Shown one piece after another: positions 25,546 to 34,644 of a stretch of DNA of 64,000 nt. The position numbers and the translations under genes were made by a program. This stretch comes from Paenibacillus sp. FSL H3-0469 (GTDB taxonomy: Bacteria > Bacillota > Bacilli > Paenibacillales > Paenibacillaceae). Positions within the stretch are counted from its first letter, which is position 1. Every line of letters starts with the position of its first letter. The notes below the pieces were generated by a model. It did not search any database, had not been told where the DNA came from, and saw only the letters and a list, made by a program, of their open reading frames with translations. The DNA is taken from assembly GCF_038051945.1 (NCBI RefSeq), contig NZ_CP150302.1, forward strand, positions 3,100,001 to 3,164,000, read 5' to 3'.

Positions 25546-26535
25546 TTAACGGGTAGGCAGGAAGCCCATCCGTTCCTTCACGCCCTCCAGGGTCCGGGCA
25601 GCACTGATCCGTGCACTTTCGGCACCCTGAGCCAGAATATCACTCAGCATCCCTGAGCTGCGGATGTCCTGATATCTTTGCTGGATCGGCTCCAGCAGGG
25701 CTACGACCACTTCAGCCAGCTCTTTTTTGAAGCCGCCGTACATTTGGCCTTCATATTTGTCGGCAATCTGCTGCAGGCTCATTCCCGAGCACTCGGCATA
25801 GATGCTCATCAGATTGCTGATCTCCGGCTTAGCTGCCGGGTCGAAGATAACCTCACGGCCGGAATCGGTTGTGGCCCGGCTGATCTTTTTGCGGATCACA
25901 TCAGGCGGGTCCAGAAGTCCGATTCTGCTGCCGGGGTTGGGATCGCTTTTGCTCATCTTCTTGGTGCCGTCATCCAGGGACATAATCCGCGCTCCGACCT
26001 CCGGAATGTAAGGCTCAGGGACGGTGAAGAAGTCACCGAACCGGTGATTGAAGCGTCCCGCCAGGTCACGGGTCAGCTCCAGATGCTGCTTCTGGTCTTC
26101 GCCTACCGGCACAAGATCCGCATTATAGACCAGAATATCGGCGGCCATCAGCGACGGATAGACGAACAGGCCTGCGCCCACGGATTCTTTGCCGGCCGAC
26201 TTATCCTTGAACTGTGTCATCCGCTCCAGCTCACCCATGGCAGTGAGCGTAGTCAGAATCCATCCAAGCTCGGCATGCTGCGGCACATGGGACTGCATAT
26301 AGACATGTGCAATGGACGGATCGATGCCTGCAGCGAGATACAGCGCGGCAACTGATTCGGAATTCTCACGCAGAGCTGCGGGGTCCTGGGCTACCGTAAT
26401 GGCATGCAGATCGACCACCATGAAGTAACATTCGTATTCCTTTTGAAGCTTGACGAAATTCTTGATTGCCCCGATATAATTACCGAGTGTGAGTGAACCG
26501 CTGGGCTGTATGCCCGACAATACTTTTTTAGCCAT
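25546..26535 (-). CDS. trpS: Tryptophanyl-tRNA synthetase
   Basis: 329 residues, class I synthetase. The HIGH-type motif lies in SGIQPSGSLTLGNYIGA (residues ~4-20) and the KMSKS loop is exactly KKMSKSDPN (~195). ATG 26535 follows GGAGGATAAGAG; the frame runs upstream but into the T-box leader. Controlled by the T-box described below, so expression should rise when tRNA-Trp is uncharged. Confidence 0.97.
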   Translation of the reverse strand: MAKKVLSGIQPSGSLTLGNYIGAIKNFVKLQKEYECYFMVVDLHAITVAQDPAALRENSESVAALYLAAGIDPSIAHVYMQSHVPQHAELGWILTTLTAMGELERMTQFKDKSAGKESVGAGLFVYPSLMAADILVYNADLVPVGEDQKQHLELTRDLAGRFNHRFGDFFTVPEPYIPEVGARIMSLDDGTKKMSKSDPNPGSRIGLLDPPDVIRKKISRATTDSGREVIFDPAAKPEISNLMSIYAECSGMSLQQIADKYEGQMYGGFKKELAEVVVALLEPIQQRYQDIRSSGMLSDILAQGAESARISAARTLEGVKERMGFLPTR

Positions 26536-26585
26536 TCTCTTATCCTCCATCATCATAATTAATGTCCGCTGGCGCATAGAACGCA

Positions 26586-26857
26586 AAAAGGCCCCACATC
26601 CGCAAGGGACGTGAGACCGTGGTACCACCCTTATTCGCTGCCTGGAGTCCCCGCAGGGATCTATGCAAACAGCCTTGGCTTCCGTTAACGGGGAAGAGGC
26701 GGCCGGTCTACTTAAGGCTTATGCAGCCTGTTCGAGCGCGGCGCTCAAGGGTCCATTCAGTCAGAGGTGCACCACCGGTTCACATCAGCCACCGGCTTTC
26801 TGGAGGTACAGTCCATGCTTACTTGTCCCTGTCATCGCGTTACCTGTGTTACTTGAT
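26586..26857 (-). promoter_or_regulatory. T-box leader of trpS
   Basis: The minus strand carries the T-box core AAGGGTGGTACCACG (26618-26632) followed by a terminator whose 12-bp stem (with three wobbles, 26591-26618 region) ends in five T at 26586-26590; the T-box can pair instead to form the antiterminator. A TGG triplet at 26813-26815 is a candidate Trp specifier codon in the stem I region. Confidence 0.94.
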
Positions 26858-26863
26858 GCCTCC

Positions 26864-26892
26864 ATCATAGATCGGCCCGGAGAAGTTGTCAA
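26864..26892 (-). promoter_or_regulatory. SigA-type promoter of the trpS T-box leader
   Basis: Perfect TTGACA (26887-26892), 17-base spacer, TATGAT (26864-26869), positioned just ahead of the leader. Confidence 0.85.
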
Positions 26893-26982
26893 ATCCCTAA
26901 CCTCCTCCGGATAAATCTGGTATGATAAAGATATTCGTGTGTATGTAATCTGATTACAGCTTATCAAAGGAGCATATCTCTT

Positions 26983-27954
26983 ATGAAACAGGTGACCAAA
27001 GGGCAGTGGAACGGTTATGATACGTATATTTTGCATAGCCGGGAACTGGAAGTCACGCTTCTGCCCCGGCTGGGTAATAACGTAATTTCATTATGGGACC
27101 GCACCATGGAGCGGCAGATCCTCCGTCAGCCTGAAGAAAGCGACTTGGCATCATATATGCAGAAACCTTATCACTTCGGCCTGCCCCTCCTGGTGCCGCC
27201 TGGACGGATACGCGGCGGAAGCTTCCAGTTCGAGGGCACAAGCTACCAGTTCGACCGCAATGCGGGAGAACATCATATTCACGGACTGCACCGCACCCAG
27301 GCCTGGTGTGTCAGTGACATTGAAGAAGACGAGGACGGCTGCGCGGTCACCACTGAATTCCTTACCATGGATGATCCGGAGTGGATCAGACAATTTCCCG
27401 AGCCGCTGAAGCTTGAAATGACCTTCCGGCTTCAGGATGACCGGCTCCAGCAGACGCTCAGGGTCACTCATCTCGGCAGCAAAAGTGTTCCTTTTGGCGC
27501 AGGCTACCACACCTGGTTCATGCTGGACGGAACACCTTCCCGCTGGAATGTTACCCTTCCTGCCGGGGCTGTCTATGAGCTGAGTGAGGATCTCCTGCCT
27601 ACTGGACAGCTATTGCCGCTCGGGGAGCTTACGAGCCTGCACACCCGGCTGAATCTTCAAGGTGCGGACCTGGATACCGTCCTGCGTATAGCAGAGGGCC
27701 AGCCTGCCGAGGCCGTATTGATGCGGGATGATGGATATGGGCTGCGTTACTCAGCCGATCCTGACTTCTTCTGCCACTGGATTCTCTATACCAAAGGCGA
27801 AGCCGACCAGTTCCTGTGCATTGAACCGCTCACCTGGCTCCCGGATGCACCTAATCTCCAGCAGGACGCCTCCGTTACCGGGCTGATCACGCTTGAACCC
27901 GGACAGACGCTCGTTCTGGGGGGCACGCTGCAGATGATTTATCCGGAGCGGTAA
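26983..27954 (+). CDS. Aldose 1-epimerase family protein
   Basis: 323 residues of the galactose-mutarotase-like beta-sandwich fold. GEHHIHGLHRTQAW (~residues 90-104) and GAGYHTWF (~172) hold the two catalytic-type His residues, and CIEPLTWLPDAPN (~285) holds the Glu region. It should interconvert alpha and beta anomers of a sugar or sugar phosphate; the sugar is unknown. ATG 26983 follows AAAGGAG. Divergent from trpS. Confidence 0.88.
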   Translation: MKQVTKGQWNGYDTYILHSRELEVTLLPRLGNNVISLWDRTMERQILRQPEESDLASYMQKPYHFGLPLLVPPGRIRGGSFQFEGTSYQFDRNAGEHHIHGLHRTQAWCVSDIEEDEDGCAVTTEFLTMDDPEWIRQFPEPLKLEMTFRLQDDRLQQTLRVTHLGSKSVPFGAGYHTWFMLDGTPSRWNVTLPAGAVYELSEDLLPTGQLLPLGELTSLHTRLNLQGADLDTVLRIAEGQPAEAVLMRDDGYGLRYSADPDFFCHWILYTKGEADQFLCIEPLTWLPDAPNLQQDASVTGLITLEPGQTLVLGGTLQMIYPER

Positions 27955-27994
27955 ATTTCATATAATTACCATCCTATAAACCTTCAAAATCCGT

Positions 27995-28024
27995 GCATGA
28001 ATTCTCCCTCCCGCGCTCATACTA
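27995..28024 (+). promoter_or_regulatory. SigG-type forespore promoter of the SASP gene
   Basis: GCATG at 27995-27999, 18-base spacer, CATACTA at 28018-28024. This fits the SigG consensus (GHATR, CATnnTA) and lies 32 bases before the SASP start codon. Confidence 0.8.
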
Positions 28025-28055
28025 TCTTCACAACGGGCGAAGGAGGTGAGCACAC

Positions 28056-28289
28056 ATGGGTCAAGCAGGTCAACAAAGTCGTGGTAGCCGTTCTAACAAC
28101 CTGGTCGTTCCTCAAGCGAATGCAGCGCTGCAGCAGTTGAAATATGAAGCAGCACAAGAGCTTGGAGTAACTATTCCGGCTGACGGTTATTATGGGAACT
28201 ATACTTCCCGCGAAACTGGTTCTTTGGGAGGATATATCACCAAACGTCTGGTGCAACTGGCAGAGCAACAACTGTCTGGTCGTTCGTAA
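28056..28289 (+). CDS. Alpha/beta-type small acid-soluble spore protein
   Basis: 77 residues that coat and protect spore DNA. Typical segments are present: [24 protein letters not shown] and, near the C-terminus, [19 protein letters not shown]. The germination-protease site region YEAAQELGV is kept. Strong AAGGAGGTGAG ribosome site and a SigG-type promoter, consistent with forespore-only expression. Confidence 0.97.
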   Translation: MGQAGQQSRGSRSNNLVVPQANAALQQLKYEAAQELGVTIPADGYYGNYTSRETGSLGGYITKRLVQLAEQQLSGRS

Positions 28290-28349
28290 TCGCTACCTCA
28301 TCTTTACAAACCGTCTAAGCCGTGAGGCATAGACCAAAGCAGCTTCACA

Positions 28350-28389
28350 GCCCTCCCGCGCTTCTCGTCGAAGCGCAGGGGGGCTTTTC
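28350..28389 (+). terminator. Rho-independent terminator after the SASP gene
   Basis: 15-base arms (28350-28364 with 28370-28384) pair with only minor mismatches, followed by TTTT. Confidence 0.88.
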
Positions 28390-28404
28390 TATATGTATAT
28401 AGAA

Positions 28405-28812
28405 TCAGCCGAAGGATTGATCCGAGGCCTCACCGTGACTGCTGCGCGGATAACGGATCATCAGGTTCGCCATATTGTAGTTGGACTCCAGTGTGGCGTC
28501 CACCACCACCATTCCCTGACGTACAGCAAATTCGTAGCTGATCTCTCCATGCGTCCACCGTTTCTTATACTTCAGGCTCTCCAGTGCCATGACGCGGAAT
28601 GAGAATTGCTGCCTAGAAGTCAGCCCCTCCTGTTCGGCTGCGAAGCTTCCGCTGCGTCCGGCGAGCGGATTGTGGCGGACCCCGAACTTGCCGATAATAT
28701 TATTCCTGATCTGTACAAATACGGTCCCTGAATTCAATCCTGACAATTCCTCCTGCAGCTCATGAAATACCAGATCCATCTGTCTTGCAAGCGATAATTG
28801 TTCCGTCCTCAC
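28405..28812 (-). CDS. Conserved-looking protein of unknown function
   Basis: 135 residues, soluble, mixed alpha/beta, no recognised motif. GTG 28812 is preferred because AGGAGG lies eight bases upstream; the ATG at 28818 would sit only two bases from it. A promoter with TTGTGG and a perfect TATAAT (28939-28967) points at it. The downstream end faces the SASP terminator. Confidence 0.7.
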   Translation of the reverse strand: MRTEQLSLARQMDLVFHELQEELSGLNSGTVFVQIRNNIIGKFGVRHNPLAGRSGSFAAEQEGLTSRQQFSFRVMALESLKYKKRWTHGEISYEFAVRQGMVVVDATLESNYNMANLMIRYPRSSHGEASDQSFG

Positions 28813-28938
28813 ATGCATTTCCTCCTAAAAGTCTTGTGGGTGATGCAGCCTCATGGCTCTGCCTCACACAACACTTGCTTCGTAAGCAGTTGTTTGAATT
28901 TCGTGGGTCTAGCAGCGCTTATATAAGGCTTTAGGCTC

Positions 28939-28967
28939 ATTATAGGGTACTATTTAAACACCCACAA
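28939..28967 (-). promoter_or_regulatory. SigA-type promoter of the 28405-28812 gene
   Basis: Minus-strand TTGTGG (28962-28967), 17-base spacer, TATAAT (28939-28944). The surrounding 28819-29171 stretch is AT-rich and otherwise holds only the pepF terminator. Confidence 0.65.
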
Positions 28968-29073
28968 CATTATTCAACATAATTGGGTTATAATCCCTAT
29001 AAATGCGCAAATTATTTAGTATTTATAGCAAAATACATACTTTTTTCGCCATTTATCGACAAATAAACAACAT

Positions 29074-29097
29074 AAAAAGACCCCGAAACCGGGGCCT
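29074..29097 (-). terminator. Rho-independent terminator after pepF
   Basis: Minus-strand GC-rich hairpin CCCCG-gttt-CGGGG followed by TCTTTTT. Confidence 0.8.
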
Positions 29098-29171
29098 TTG
29101 CACATTCACACCATATTCTACAGTCATCATTTCACTGCAAAAAATCAATTCTTCTCATTTTCGACAAATTC

Positions 29172-30971
29172 TTAGGCGCGTTGTTCCGTCATTTCCAGGA
29201 ATTCATTAATATCGGCAATGATTAAATCCGCCGCCCCCTGCCAGAAATCCGGCTTGGACAAATCAACGCCCAGATGCTTCGACACCAGATCCTCCAGCGT
29301 CATCACTCCGGTATCCTGCAGCAGGCTGTCATACTTATCGGCAAAGGAAGCCCCTTCTTGCAGTGCAAGCCGGTATAGACCGGTGCTGAACATATACCCT
29401 ACCGTATACGGGAAGTTGTAGAACGGCACATCCGTGATATAGAAATGAAGCTTCGACGCCCAAAAATGCGGATGATATTCGGAGAGAACCCCGCAGAAGG
29501 CTTCCTTCTGGGCTTCCTCCATCAGCGCGGACAATTCCTCACTGCTTACCAGACCTGCCTTGCGCTTCTCATAGAAGCGGGTCTCGAACAGGAAGCGGGC
29601 ATGGATATTCATGAAGAACGCCACACTGTTCTGGATCTTCGCTTCAAGCAGTGCCAGCTTCTCATCACTGTCCGCCGCAGATTTCACCTGTGCATCCGAC
29701 ACAATGACCTCCGCAAAGGTAGAAGCGGTCTCCGCCACGTTCATTGCATAGTTCTGGTTGAACAGCGGCTGGTCCTCCAGCAGGAAGGAATGATAGGCAT
29801 GGCCCAGCTCATGCGCAAGTGTGGATACATTGGACGGCGTACCGCTGTAAGTCATGAAGATACGGGATTCCTTGCTCTCCGGGAAGGAGACGCAGAAGCC
29901 GCCCGGACGCTTCGCGGCCCGGTCTTCAACCTCAATCCAATCCTTGTCGAAGGCGCGCTCGGCGAAATCCGCCAGCTTCGGACTGAATTTGCGGAACTGG
30001 GTCACGATGTCGGCGGCTGCCTGTTCATAGGGAATTTTGCCGGAGGACTTGCCGACAGGCGCATCCACATCGACCCAGGCGAGTGACTCCAGACCCAGAA
30101 TCTCCGCCTTGCGCTTCAGATAGGATACCAGTGCGGGCTTACTCTTCGTGATCACGTCCCACATGACATCCAGAGTCTCACGGGACATGCGGTTGATGCC
30201 CAGCGGCTCCTTCAGCACATCCTCCCAGCCGCGGCCCTTGTACAGCTTCAGGCGGAAGCCTGCCAGATGATTCAAGGTATCTGCACAATAGTCGGCCGCC
30301 CCGCCCCAGGCTTCTTCCCATTTGCGGAACATCGTACGGCGGACCTCAGGATTCTCGTCCGTCAGCTTGTTGAAGGCTTGACCGGCAGAGAGCAGCTTCT
30401 CTTCCCCGTCTTCTTCACAAGGAATCTGGATCTGTCCGACAATGGTCTCATAATGCTCGCTCCAGCCATGATAACCGTCAACTGCAAGCTCAAGTGCCAG
30501 GCTCTCCAGCTCCGGGCTCATCTTCTCACGGGCCAGACTCCGGCTCTCACTGAGCACGAAATTCAGCGGGGCAATCTCCGGCCGGGCCATCCACTCCCCC
30601 CATACCGCATCAGAGGTCTGGCGCAGCACGTTATCGAAGGCAGAGCTGATGCCCTCATAACTGGCGCGCAGTCCCGTTACCTTGGAGGACAGTCTCACCG
30701 CCCCTTTGTCGAGCTGATTCTGTGCACCCAGACAACCGGCGAATTCCGAGGCCTGTGTAAGACGTCCGGCACAGCTCTGCAGCAGCTCAATGACCGGGTC
30801 CAGCCCCTTCGTTGAAGCCGCATCAGCCGGTGCAGCAGCGGCAGCCACCTGCGCGCGCAGACGTTCAATATCGGATTCGAGCACGCTCAGGAAGCTCTCG
30901 AACTGCGGAGAGGCAGAGCCTCCCGGAAAAATCGATTCCAGTTCCCATGTCAGTGATAACGGTTGTTTCAT
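29172..30971 (-). CDS. pepF: M3-family oligoendopeptidase F
   Basis: 599-residue cytosolic zinc metallopeptidase that trims short peptides. The zinc site is TLAHELGHAYHS (HEXXH, ~residue 388), with the downstream NVAETASTFAEVIV supplying the third ligand Glu. Length is typical of PepF. ATG 30971 has an AAAGGAA site. Flanked by a terminator and by the divergent yycC. Confidence 0.94.
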   Translation of the reverse strand: MKQPLSLTWELESIFPGGSASPQFESFLSVLESDIERLRAQVAAAAAPADAASTKGLDPVIELLQSCAGRLTQASEFAGCLGAQNQLDKGAVRLSSKVTGLRASYEGISSAFDNVLRQTSDAVWGEWMARPEIAPLNFVLSESRSLAREKMSPELESLALELAVDGYHGWSEHYETIVGQIQIPCEEDGEEKLLSAGQAFNKLTDENPEVRRTMFRKWEEAWGGAADYCADTLNHLAGFRLKLYKGRGWEDVLKEPLGINRMSRETLDVMWDVITKSKPALVSYLKRKAEILGLESLAWVDVDAPVGKSSGKIPYEQAAADIVTQFRKFSPKLADFAERAFDKDWIEVEDRAAKRPGGFCVSFPESKESRIFMTYSGTPSNVSTLAHELGHAYHSFLLEDQPLFNQNYAMNVAETASTFAEVIVSDAQVKSAADSDEKLALLEAKIQNSVAFFMNIHARFLFETRFYEKRKAGLVSSEELSALMEEAQKEAFCGVLSEYHPHFWASKLHFYITDVPFYNFPYTVGYMFSTGLYRLALQEGASFADKYDSLLQDTGVMTLEDLVSKHLGVDLSKPDFWQGAADLIIADINEFLEMTEQRA

Positions 30972-31076
30972 ATAGACTCACCATTCCTTTGTTATAGAGT
31001 AGTTTTCTTTGTAATTGAGGTAGAGCCATGGTAAAGTGAATCATGATACTCCACTAATTGTAAGGAGGGCCTCCTA

Positions 31077-31268
31077 ATGAAGCCACTGCAAATATCGCCG
31101 GAGACGGCCATCACCTTATCGAAAAAACTCGGCGTTCCGCTGGAACACCTGATGCATATGCCCCAACATATCCTGCTGCAAAAGATCGCTGAATTATCCA
31201 AGAAGCCCGGAAGCGAGACCACTGAGGACAGCGCACCTGCTCCCTCCAGTGAGAAGGATAAGCAATGA
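31077..31268 (+). CDS. yycC: YycC family protein
   Basis: 63 residues. The first ~45 (MKPLQISPETAITLSKKLG, then HMPQHILLQKIAEL) match the small Bacillus YycC protein, whose function is unknown; the Ser/Glu/Lys-rich tail is extra. AAGGAGGGCC ribosome site. Its stop overlaps the next start by four bases (ATGA). Confidence 0.88.
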   Translation: MKPLQISPETAITLSKKLGVPLEHLMHMPQHILLQKIAELSKKPGSETTEDSAPAPSSEKDKQ

Positions 31269-31495
31269 TCCCCTTCAGCCATACCTGGCCTTATGACATT
31301 ATTCTTGGCGACATGTACGTGCAATACTGCCCCTTCTGCGACCATGAGAATGTTCTTCTGCCGATGAAGCCTAAGGAGCTGCAGCACGTGCGTGACGGCA
31401 AAAAAAAGCTGCTGGTCTTTCCCTGCTGCAGTGCAAGTCCCACCGTCATTGATAATGACAATGACTACCTGTTGTTTGACCGGGCGGTCCGCTAA
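31265..31495 (+). CDS. Small cysteine-rich protein, probable zinc ribbon, function unknown
   Basis: 76 residues starting MIPFSHTWPYDIILGDMYV. A CPFC pair (~residues 22-25) and a CC pair (~54-55) could bind one zinc. Translationally coupled to yycC through an ATGA overlap. Terminator follows. Confidence 0.75.
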   Translation: MIPFSHTWPYDIILGDMYVQYCPFCDHENVLLPMKPKELQHVRDGKKKLLVFPCCSASPTVIDNDNDYLLFDRAVR

Positions 31496-31534
31496 GCTCG
31501 GATGACCGGCAGTTCGCCCCGCTTAAGCGGGCAG

Positions 31535-31569
31535 AGGCGTAGAAGAGGCATTCCTTCTACGCCTTTTTT
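31535..31569 (+). terminator. Rho-independent terminator after the yycC operon
   Basis: Perfect 10-11-bp stem AGGCGTAGAAG/CTTCTACGCCT followed by six T. Confidence 0.93.
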
Positions 31570-31616
31570 GCGTTCCGGTATAACGGATAGACGCTTTAAC
31601 ACCCGCACCAAGCCTT

Positions 31617-32321
31617 CTATGTACCTGCCGGAAGTCCGTCCGGATCAACGTCCAGCCCGCGCATCTGCTCACGCAGAATGGCCCATTGCTCGCGTGAAGC
31701 CCGGATCATGGCCGCGTCCGTAATCCGCTGGTCATTAATGACCCTTGAGAACCACCGCACAGCGGCGGCGAACTCCCCGATCCGGCGGTTCAACTCACCA
31801 ATCAGATACATCAGCCGCGCATCATTACCGCCGGAGGAATCATTCTCAAACACCTTCACATACTCATCCAGCGAATAGGTCAGGAAGCGCTGCTCCTGCA
31901 CCGTATCCCCTTGATACCGGTAGAGCCAGGCAATATGGTGCAGCAGGCTTGCGATAATACGTTCCTTGTCTTTAATGCTCTGTGCGCAGATCAGCGCCAG
32001 CTTGTACGTCTCCAGCGCTTCCTCCCAGTTACGTTTCTCTCCGAAGCTGCGGGCCTGCCACCGTCTTCCTACCTGGGCATCGAAGGATTTCCGCTGCCAG
32101 TCAGCCAGCTTGTCCGCAGAATTCTCCGTGGAGGCAAAGCCGCACTTCGGACAGACCCGAACCACATAATAATCGGGATTCTCCGCCTTGTAATAGGAGC
32201 AGAAGTCCGCATCGCGGCGGATAGCCTTTTTGAGGCTGGGACGTACTCTTGAGGTAGAAAATTCATGTTCACAGTTACAGCAGGTAACCTTAATCGAGTA
32301 CAGCGGTATTAATTCCGGCAC
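31617..32321 (-). CDS. DUF2225 protein with N-terminal zinc ribbon and helical repeats
   Basis: 234 residues. An N-terminal knuckle CCNCEHEF (~residues 14-21) pairs with VCPKCGFAST (~56), forming a probable zinc ribbon. The remainder is helical with TPR-like periodicity (NWEEALETYKLALICAQ...). Function unknown. GTG 32321 is preferred because GAGGG lies six bases upstream; an ATG at 32333 abuts the GAAAGG site. Confidence 0.82.
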   Translation of the reverse strand: MPELIPLYSIKVTCCNCEHEFSTSRVRPSLKKAIRRDADFCSYYKAENPDYYVVRVCPKCGFASTENSADKLADWQRKSFDAQVGRRWQARSFGEKRNWEEALETYKLALICAQSIKDKERIIASLLHHIAWLYRYQGDTVQEQRFLTYSLDEYVKVFENDSSGGNDARLMYLIGELNRRIGEFAAAVRWFSRVINDQRITDAAMIRASREQWAILREQMRGLDVDPDGLPAGT

Positions 32322-32350
32322 GGGTGCCCTCATCCTTTCACAACTACACT

Positions 32351-32734
32351 TTATTCATGGGGCATATTGACAAAATGATGGGCGGGACCAGCCAGCCGGC
32401 TCAGAACAAAGGTCCGGAGAGACTCTTCCACACCAATCTCCTCAAGCGCTGCCTTCATGCAGGCGAGCCAATCCTCCGCCAGAGCAGGAGTGATGGGGAC
32501 ATGCATATGTCTGGCTCTCATCATGGGATGGCCATGCTGCTCGGAGAACAGAGCAGGGCCTCCAAAGAATTGGCTCAAGAACTGATATTGCTTCTCCAGC
32601 ACCGGAGTAATATCTTCAGGGAATAGCGGGCTGAGCTGCGGGTGAAGCTGCACCTTGGCATAGAATACAGTTACCAGACGGTGAATTCCCTCAGCACCTC
32701 CCAGGCTGTCATACAGGCTCTCTTTCGGATTCAT
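32351..32734 (-). CDS. Truncated haemoglobin, group II (YjbI/trHbO-like)
   Basis: 127-residue 2-over-2 globin. The proximal heme region EQHGHPMMRARHMHVPIT (~residues 64-81) is diagnostic, with the proximal His in RARHM. Such proteins bind O2 or detoxify NO or peroxide. In Bacillus yjbI sits beside yjbH, but no yjbH is here. It lies 17 bases downstream-to-upstream of the DUF2225 ATG and may share its transcript. Confidence 0.92.
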   Translation of the reverse strand: MNPKESLYDSLGGAEGIHRLVTVFYAKVQLHPQLSPLFPEDITPVLEKQYQFLSQFFGGPALFSEQHGHPMMRARHMHVPITPALAEDWLACMKAALEEIGVEESLRTFVLSRLAGPAHHFVNMPHE

Positions 32735-32929
32735 TGGAGGTATCGCCTTCTTCCATATTTAATCTGATAAGCAGTTGCTTCTCATTATACCAAAAAACCC
32801 GCTGCACGGTTATCCCTGCCTTAAGACATCCCCTTATTCCAGGACAAGAAGACCAGTAAGCTGCCCGTGTGCAACAGAAAGCCCAGATTATTTCAAATTC
32901 CAGACAAAATAACACCAGAAAATTCAGAC

Positions 32930-32960
32930 AAAAAAAGGCGCCAAACCGGAGTTCAGCGCT
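32930..32960 (-). terminator. Rho-independent terminator after the 31-residue peptide gene
   Basis: Minus-strand 9-bp stem (two wobble pairs) around a TCCG tetraloop, arms 32951-32959 and 32938-32946, followed by C and seven T. Confidence 0.88.
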
Positions 32961-32970
32961 CGTAAGCTAA

Positions 32971-33066
32971 TCAGTATGTTCTAAAATCTTCATCACCAGG
33001 CGGGACAAGGGAGACCCGGATCACATATACAAAAGCACAAACGAGCACTCCGGCAACTACACTCAT
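32971..33066 (-). CDS. Very small membrane peptide (31 residues)
   Basis: Encodes MSVVAGVLVCAFVYVIRVSL plus a short polar, acidic tail ending RTY: one transmembrane helix. GGATGGAG lies eight bases before ATG 33066 (an in-frame ATG at 33072 is too close). A textbook terminator with a seven-T tail starts ten bases after the stop, arguing for a dedicated transcript. No family recognised. The rest of the 32735-33240 gap shows nothing else clear. Confidence 0.6.
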   Translation of the reverse strand: MSVVAGVLVCAFVYVIRVSLVPPGDEDFRTY

Positions 33067-33240
33067 CACCATCACTCCATCCCTGAAAATCTAACTCAAC
33101 AAGATGTGCATTAATTAAGTTTATAATACCATAATTTCAGTGAAAAAGCACCGGTAAATGTAACCGTTTTCCTCGTTTTTTTGTGCTGTTTGTCCACCTT
33201 TCGGCATACAACTAAGCATAGAACTGGAGGCGAGAAACCG

Positions 33241-34512
33241 ATGACTCTGAACAAAATCGCAAGCCCGCTGCTCGGGATCGTGCTGGCGGGCTGTATGCTG
33301 CTGATGCTGGTGCATCCCGCAAGCGCTCTGGATGCGGCGCTGCGCGGGCTCGCTGTCTGGTGGGATGTGCTGTTTCCCTCACTGTTTCCGTTCTTCGTCA
33401 TCTCTGAAATTATGCTGGGCTTCGGCATTGTCCATCTGTTCGGCGCCCTGCTTGATCCGCTGATGCGCCCGCTCTTCAATCTACCCGGCAGCGGCGGCTT
33501 CGCCCTAGCAATGGGATATGTATCAGGATACCCTGTCGGTGCGAAATTAACCGCCAAGCTGCGCGAGCAGGGAATGATTACCAGAATTGAGGGCGAGCGG
33601 CTCGTCGCCTTTACGACCTCCTCGGACCCGATTTTTCTGCTGGGCGCGGTCTCTGTGGGCTTCTTTCATGACGCTTCTCTTGGGCTTGTGCTTGCCCTTG
33701 CCCATTACGGGGGAGGACTCATCGTAGGTCTGCTGATGTCCTTCCATGGCCGGGGCAGGCCGGAAGAAGCAGCTACGCCCCTCCCCCTCCCCCATTCAGG
33801 CAGCTCTTCTGCGTCTCCGGAAGGACAAGGCCCCGGAAGGCTTCGGGCAGCACTGAACGCGATGGCAAATGCCCGCCGGGTAGATGGAAGAAGTCTCGGC
33901 GAGCTGCTGAAGAGTGCCGTCACCTCCTCGCTCCAGCTCATCATCGTTGTCGGCGGCCTGGTTGTCTTCTTCAATGTGCTGATGGAGCTGCTCGCCCGTG
34001 CCGGTGTAATGTCCGCCCTGTTCAGCATGACCGGACGGCTGCTGTCGCTGGCCGGCTTCCCGCCTGGGCTCTCTGCCGCCCTGGTCAGCGGCTTATTCGA
34101 AGTGACGCTTGGCGCCAGGTCGGCGGGTGAAGCTGCCGGAGGCGTTCCGCTGCAGTTCAAGGCTGCGGCGGCAGCGTTCATTCTCTCCTGGGGCGGCCTG
34201 TCAGTTCATGCGCAGGTCGCCAGTATCCTGAATGGTACCGGACTGCGCTATCTCCCGTTCATGGCCGCCCGCCTGGCGCACGCTCTGCTCTCAGCGGTTC
34301 TGCTTCTCCTGCTATGGAAGCCGGTAGTCAGCTCGGGACTGGCCGGTCAGTGGTCCGCACAGCCCGCCGCCTCCGGGCTGGCCGGTCCAGAAGCCGCCCT
34401 AATCAGCAGCATCAGCCTGCTCTGCCTTCTGCTCGCAGTTATGCTGGCCCTGTCGCTGGTGGTCTTTCTGCTGGGGAAGCTGTGGCGGCAGCCCTATGCG
34501 CGCCGAAGATAA
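33241..34512 (+). CDS. ylbJ: Sporulation integral membrane protein YlbJ
   Basis: 423 residues with about eight to ten hydrophobic segments and nucleoside-transporter-like gate segments (LFPSLFPFFVISEIMLGFG; MGYVSGYPVGAKLTAKL). YlbJ is needed in the mother cell for spore cortex in Bacillus. ATG 33241 follows CTGGAGGCGAG. A SigE-like -10 CATACA is at 33205-33210, but the -35 is weak. The Pro/Ser-rich cytoplasmic insert near residues 180-200 is longer than I would expect. Confidence 0.9.
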   Translation: MTLNKIASPLLGIVLAGCMLLMLVHPASALDAALRGLAVWWDVLFPSLFPFFVISEIMLGFGIVHLFGALLDPLMRPLFNLPGSGGFALAMGYVSGYPVGAKLTAKLREQGMITRIEGERLVAFTTSSDPIFLLGAVSVGFFHDASLGLVLALAHYGGGLIVGLLMSFHGRGRPEEAATPLPLPHSGSSSASPEGQGPGRLRAALNAMANARRVDGRSLGELLKSAVTSSLQLIIVVGGLVVFFNVLMELLARAGVMSALFSMTGRLLSLAGFPPGLSAALVSGLFEVTLGARSAGEAAGGVPLQFKAAAAAFILSWGGLSVHAQVASILNGTGLRYLPFMAARLAHALLSAVLLLLLWKPVVSSGLAGQWSAQPAASGLAGPEAALISSISLLCLLLAVMLALSLVVFLLGKLWRQPYARRR

Positions 34513-34644
34513 TTCAATATGCCACGGATCTCCCGCTGCAGCACTGTAGCGGATTCCGGCTTTTCACAGCGCTAATATTGTGTTCCGGGTCAAGATTGAT
34601 TATGATCGGTGTATGACTGAATTAGACAAAGGAGCCTGTACATC

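Noticed and set aside
32709..32915. 68-codon minus-strand frame upstream of the truncated haemoglobin
   Set aside because: Overlaps the haemoglobin start, odd composition, and no ribosome site.
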